Part shown: positions 60,487 through 64,000 of the stretch, one piece after another
Numbering within the stretch: position 1 is the first letter of the stretch
Layout of the letters: every line of letters starts with the position of its first letter
Assembly (NCBI GenBank): GCA_946481315.1
Contig: CAMLMH010000007.1
Coordinates: 62,001-126,000, forward strand
DNA length: 64,000 bases
Source of the DNA: an uncultured Bacteriovorax sp.
GTDB lineage: Bacteria; Bdellovibrionota; Bacteriovoracia; Bacteriovoracales; Bacteriovoracaceae
Reading direction: 5' to 3'
Translations under genes and position numbers: made by a program
The notes under the pieces: generated by a model
Seen by the model: only the letters and a program-made list of their open reading frames with translations
Database searches by the model: none
What the model was told of the DNA's origin: nothing

Positions 60487-63420
60487 ATGCGAAAACTCAT
60501 GTTCACCTCGTTCACTCTGATCGCACTTATGAATCCATCTGCCATAATGGCGGAAGCAGCGAAGACTGCTCAGGAAAAATCAAATCCAGTGACAATTGAA
60601 AATCCTGAACGCTGGAAAAAACTTATGGTTTTGATCGACAGTGAAATCAAAACCATAAAAGGCAATAAATATTCAGGACCGGATCTAAAGCACCGTTTGT
60701 TTGAGCTTTATTCAGAAAAGATCAAACTTATCAAAGAAAAAGAAAACCTGGCCTTATTGCAGGCAGATCCGAAAACAGTCATGTCCAACGGAAAAGAATC
60801 TTTTTTTAAGAGCTCACAAGAGCAATATAAAACTGCACAGAATTTTGCAATATCCATTATTGCTCAATACCCTAAATACCCGCGTATCAGTGATATTTAT
60901 TATGCGATGGCCATTAATTCCCGCGATTACGGGACCAGCTCTGAAACCGAGCAATTTCTAAAAAAGGCCATAGCTACCTCCCCTGAGCAATCCAAAACCA
61001 TGTTTAATGCCAAGACTGCTCTGGCCGAGTATTATTATAATAATAAAAAATACCACGAAGCTGTTTCCTATTATAACGATGTTTTAAAAAACACTGAAGA
61101 TGAGTGGTACGGGAAGCACTTATACAATGCGGCCTGGTGCCAACTCAAAGAACGTAATTTTAAAAAAGCACTAGAACTGATCAAAACATCATTTGAGACG
61201 ACTGAAAACAAGAAATATGTCTCTATGCGCGAACAAGTCATTACTGCTATCGGCATATTTTTTGTACAGGCTGACAGCACGTTTGATGGAGTGGAGTTTT
61301 TCGAAAAAAATACAAATCCTTCTTCACCACATTTACTATCGCTTGCCCAGTCGTCAATGAATAAAAACAATTTTTCCATTACCGATGAAGTTTTGAAAGC
61401 CGCTTTACGGGATAGTAAAAGAAGAAAAGATGCTAATTCAGAAATGAAGGTTCGTCTGGCACAGCTAGAGATTTACCGTGAAAGTAAAAAAGACGAACTG
61501 TACTTTGAAACGGCCAACAACATTCTGGAACTGCATAAAAAGAACAAACTAGATAAAGATGACCTTTTCATGGCCCAAAACAAAATTAAAGAAGTCGCAG
61601 GCTTTATGCAGATTAACCTGATTAAAGACAAAACAAAAGAAGTCGTTGAATACAATCGTGACGATTATAAAAAAATCATGCGATACTTCGACATTCTTTC
61701 AGTCCTGGACCGCGCCAACAAAAATCAATACCGTTATTACCAGGGTGAAACAGCACTGTCTGCACAGGATTATCAGACTGCACTTAAATTTTATGTCCGG
61801 TCAATCATGAACTCTAAAATGAACAAAGACAAAGGAGACATTACCAAAAAATCTCTGGAAGCCATGCTGTCAACTCTGGAACTGGTAAAAATGCCTAAAG
61901 TAAAGCAGGATGAATATACTATTTTTGCTTTCAAGAATTATTTATTGTTCTACCCTCAATCTGATAAATCTCAGGCAATTTACCAAAAACTGTTCAATAA
62001 ATATTTCGAGCAGGCAAAAATTAAAAAAGCTGTGAATGTTCTGATGGTTTACATTCATAACTACAAAGGCGATGAAACAATTCATCGCGAAATGCTGACT
62101 CAGATTCTGGATTCTTATATCAAGCAAAAAAATACCAATATGCTAGCTTACTGGATTAACCGAATTGAAAAAGGTTATCTTAACTTTTCTAGTGATTATA
62201 TCCAAAACTCCATAGCAGTACTGGGAGGCCTGTTGTTTGACAAATATCAGGCACTGGAAAAAAAGGGTGACTTAAAGGCTGCCATGAAAGGATATGAATC
62301 AATTTATGATGCTAAACAATATCCTAAAAGGACAAAAGCAGAAGCGGCCTACGCCCTGGCGGCCTTGTCGATGGAACAAAACCGGGTGAAAGATTCTCAT
62401 AAATGGCTTAATCGTTCTCTGGAAATTTATGATGATCGGGATTTGGTTAAAATAACTCCATCATTGCTGGTCATGGCAAAAGGATATCGTTTACTACAGG
62501 ACTTTGAACGTTCAAATGAAATCGCTCTTCTTGTATCAAAAAAGTTTTGCAATGAAACTTTTAAAAACAAAGAAGATTTTTATCAGCTCATCAATGAAAA
62601 CATCAGTATCTCAAAAGAGAAGATCTCTACACTTATTAAAACTGAAGAAGAACTAAAAAAATGTGATCTGAATGATAAACTCATCGTTCGTACCCAGACT
62701 GAAAATCTGGAACGTCTGATTGCCGCTGATCAGTTTGCCAATGCAATGACGTACTTTCAAAGTATTTCTGAAAATGTGACTGCACAGAGGATTATGGCAA
62801 AATACGCCCGTTATAAGTTTTATCAGGATCCGGCCAGATACAGTAAAGACCTGAACACACTAAATGCTTCTATGAACAATGAGCTTTCCTCTACTCTGCT
62901 TCAGCATGAACACATCAAAGAATTTATCAGTAAAGTGACTGGAATGAAGTTCGAATTTACAAATGAAGACAAGTTCAATGAAGACAAATTCAATTCTGAA
63001 CTTGAACAGTATTTTGCTATGATTACTGAATTAAATAATGAGGCCATAAACCTCTCTAAAAATTCAGGACCAGAAGAAGTCATTATGTTGAGAAATGTTC
63101 TCTCAAAACCCTATTTTTCATTGGTAAAAGCGATCCAGAACTATGAACCAAAAGGTGTGGATAACAACTACTTAGCTGGCTTCAAACAGGGAATGCGCCA
63201 AATTATAGAGTCACTCTCTGCTAAGGGGTTGCAAGTTGATCGCGAAAAAGCGGCTTTTTTAGCGAAAAATAATTATTTTTTCGAAGTTCAAAAAAATGTT
63301 ATAGTCGATTCAGATTCAGAAACAATTGAGAAAAAACTTAATTTTCACTCGGCAATTTTATTTTCTAGCACTCTCGATATCTCGCAAACGGCTAACAAAA
63401 TTGCGAAGGGACAGAAATAG
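60487..63420 (+). CDS. Large periplasmic TPR protein (GltD/AgnA-like candidate)
   Basis: 977 residues with signal peptide (TLIALMNPSAIMAE) and TPR/alpha-solenoid repeats over most of its length (YYNNKKYHEAVSYYNDVL, YNAAWCQLKERNFKKALELI, YYQGETALSAQDYQTALKFYV, AAYALAALSMEQNRVKDSHKWL). It would be a scaffold in the periplasm. A tandem NEDKF duplication occurs near 828-836. It is followed within 3 bp by a TPR lipoprotein, as GltD-GltE are paired in Myxococcus. The name is a context-based candidate. Confidence 0.62.
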   Translation: MRKLMFTSFTLIALMNPSAIMAEAAKTAQEKSNPVTIENPERWKKLMVLIDSEIKTIKGNKYSGPDLKHRLFELYSEKIKLIKEKENLALLQADPKTVMSNGKESFFKSSQEQYKTAQNFAISIIAQYPKYPRISDIYYAMAINSRDYGTSSETEQFLKKAIATSPEQSKTMFNAKTALAEYYYNNKKYHEAVSYYNDVLKNTEDEWYGKHLYNAAWCQLKERNFKKALELIKTSFETTENKKYVSMREQVITAIGIFFVQADSTFDGVEFFEKNTNPSSPHLLSLAQSSMNKNNFSITDEVLKAALRDSKRRKDANSEMKVRLAQLEIYRESKKDELYFETANNILELHKKNKLDKDDLFMAQNKIKEVAGFMQINLIKDKTKEVVEYNRDDYKKIMRYFDILSVLDRANKNQYRYYQGETALSAQDYQTALKFYVRSIMNSKMNKDKGDITKKSLEAMLSTLELVKMPKVKQDEYTIFAFKNYLLFYPQSDKSQAIYQKLFNKYFEQAKIKKAVNVLMVYIHNYKGDETIHREMLTQILDSYIKQKNTNMLAYWINRIEKGYLNFSSDYIQNSIAVLGGLLFDKYQALEKKGDLKAAMKGYESIYDAKQYPKRTKAEAAYALAALSMEQNRVKDSHKWLNRSLEIYDDRDLVKITPSLLVMAKGYRLLQDFERSNEIALLVSKKFCNETFKNKEDFYQLINENISISKEKISTLIKTEEELKKCDLNDKLIVRTQTENLERLIAADQFANAMTYFQSISENVTAQRIMAKYARYKFYQDPARYSKDLNTLNASMNNELSSTLLQHEHIKEFISKVTGMKFEFTNEDKFNEDKFNSELEQYFAMITELNNEAINLSKNSGPEEVIMLRNVLSKPYFSLVKAIQNYEPKGVDNNYLAGFKQGMRQIIESLSAKGLQVDREKAAFLAKNNYFFEVQKNVIVDSDSETIEKKLNFHSAILFSSTLDISQTANKIAKGQK

Positions 63421-63423
63421 AAT

Positions 63424-64000
63424 ATGAGAACGAGCTTAACAATAATATTCACTTTGATTCTTACTGGTTGTGCAAGCCAAAGCTTCAATAACCAGATTCA
63501 GAAGGATCAATATGACCTTCTGGCAGAAGAATCCTTCATGCGCTACAACACCAACCGTTTGAGCGCGATGGAAAATCCAAATAAGGATTTACTCACACAA
63601 TCACTTGTGGCCTGTCATCAGAAAAAGTTCACGAAAGGGATGACAATGCTGGAAGAGAAAATGCAGAACAATAAAACCAATCCGTTTTACTGGAATGCTT
63701 TAGGGACTTGCTACTCGCTTTCAAAAGAAACTGCAAAAGCACTTTTTTATTACGACCTGGGACTGGAAGCAACCCGTGCTGCCAACAAAGACGTTTCAGA
63801 AAAAGACCGCAGACTGGCCGAAGCACTCATTTCAAATAATGTGGGATTAATTCAGCTTTCGTTCAAACGTTATAACGAAGCTTATGATTTATTCAAAAAG
63901 GCAGCAGATATTGTTCCGAATTTCTTTACTCCTGAATTCAATATTGCTCAGCTTTACATTGAGTTCAATGAGAACGACAAGGCGCTGGAGATTTTAAAAA
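63424..64000 (+). CDS. TPR lipoprotein (AglT/GltE-like candidate), 3' partial
   Basis: The frame stays open to the right edge, giving 192 residues. Lipoprotein signal with lipobox LTGC (Cys16), then TPR motifs (NPFYWNALGTCYSLSKETAKALFYYDLGLEA, shown here only as the first repeat, and ISNNVGLIQLSFKRYNEAYDLFKKA). It starts 3 bp after the large TPR gene. Lipid-anchored TPR proteins next to a large periplasmic TPR protein match the GltE (AglT) arrangement. Confidence 0.65.
   Translation, partial: MRTSLTIIFTLILTGCASQSFNNQIQKDQYDLLAEESFMRYNTNRLSAMENPNKDLLTQSLVACHQKKFTKGMTMLEEKMQNNKTNPFYWNALGTCYSLSKETAKALFYYDLGLEATRAANKDVSEKDRRLAEALISNNVGLIQLSFKRYNEAYDLFKKAADIVPNFFTPEFNIAQLYIEFNENDKALEILK

Noticed and set aside
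1..64000. CRISPR arrays, tRNA/rRNA genes, insertion sequences, prophage
   Set aside because: No regularly spaced repeats, cloverleaf genes, transposase or phage structural genes were recognised in the window.

Overview
The window reads as chromosomal DNA of a Gram-negative predatory-type bacterium, most likely Bdellovibrionota (Bacteriovorax/Peredibacter-like). This is inferred from many signal-peptide and lipoprotein genes, outer-membrane barrels, a BamB/YfgM pair, C5-pathway heme synthesis with a HemC-HemD fusion, a cbb3 oxidase with fused CcoN-CcoO, and a TPR/lipoprotein/barrel cluster resembling the Glt gliding machinery of Myxococcus and Bdellovibrio. Genes are tightly packed with many 1-11 bp overlaps. 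No tRNA, rRNA, IS element, prophage or CRISPR array was seen.

Layout. 1-2186: end of a zinc/manganese ABC transporter (substrate-binding protein, znuC, znuB). 2208-4390: thioesterase, secreted protein, EEP-family phosphohydrolase. 4506-7430: polyamine operon (speA plus a deoxyhypusine-synthase homologue). 7581-11805: lipoprotein, bamB and yfgM on the minus strand, two outer-membrane proteins. 11851-15630 (minus): rnc-era-der, with Der carrying a large acidic insertion. 15808-19455: a degenerate Xer-like protein, a secreted protein, transaldolase, a metzincin lipoprotein. 19667-21058 (minus): infC-rpmI-rplT, with infC starting at ATT. 21133-24861 (minus): plsB and an IMPDH/GMP-reductase-family gene with small unknowns.

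24958-32331: heme operon hemA-hemCD-hemL, an embedded two-component system, hemE, and a secreted barrel-like protein. 32381-34900 (minus): fabI and a second two-component system. 34948-38346: deoC, a solitary CpaF-type ATPase and small unknowns. 38350-40864 is visibly more AT-rich and looks like an acquired islet: a secreted coiled-coil protein and a trypsin-fold lipoprotein lacking its catalytic triad.

42808-51624: an FNR-like regulator, a stand-alone cyclic-nucleotide-binding-type domain, and the whole cbb3 oxidase assembly and structural set (ccoI, ccoS, ccoNO, ccoQ, ccoP, ccoG, SafE-like). A shared CATGA-N6-kCATGT palindrome lies upstream of both regulator genes, suggesting FNR-type control of the module. 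Two paralogous TPR proteins with single heme c motifs follow on the other strand. 54410-56379 (minus): CoA-binding protein, SelO and a small protein. 56704-64000: the Glt-like envelope cluster, running off the right edge.

The best candidates for something new are the FNR-box/helix-turn-helix-less regulator pair at the cbb3 operon, the TPR-cytochrome paralogues, the Der acidic insertion, the pseudoprotease islet, the triad-deficient Xer-like protein and the DHS-like protein paired with speA.
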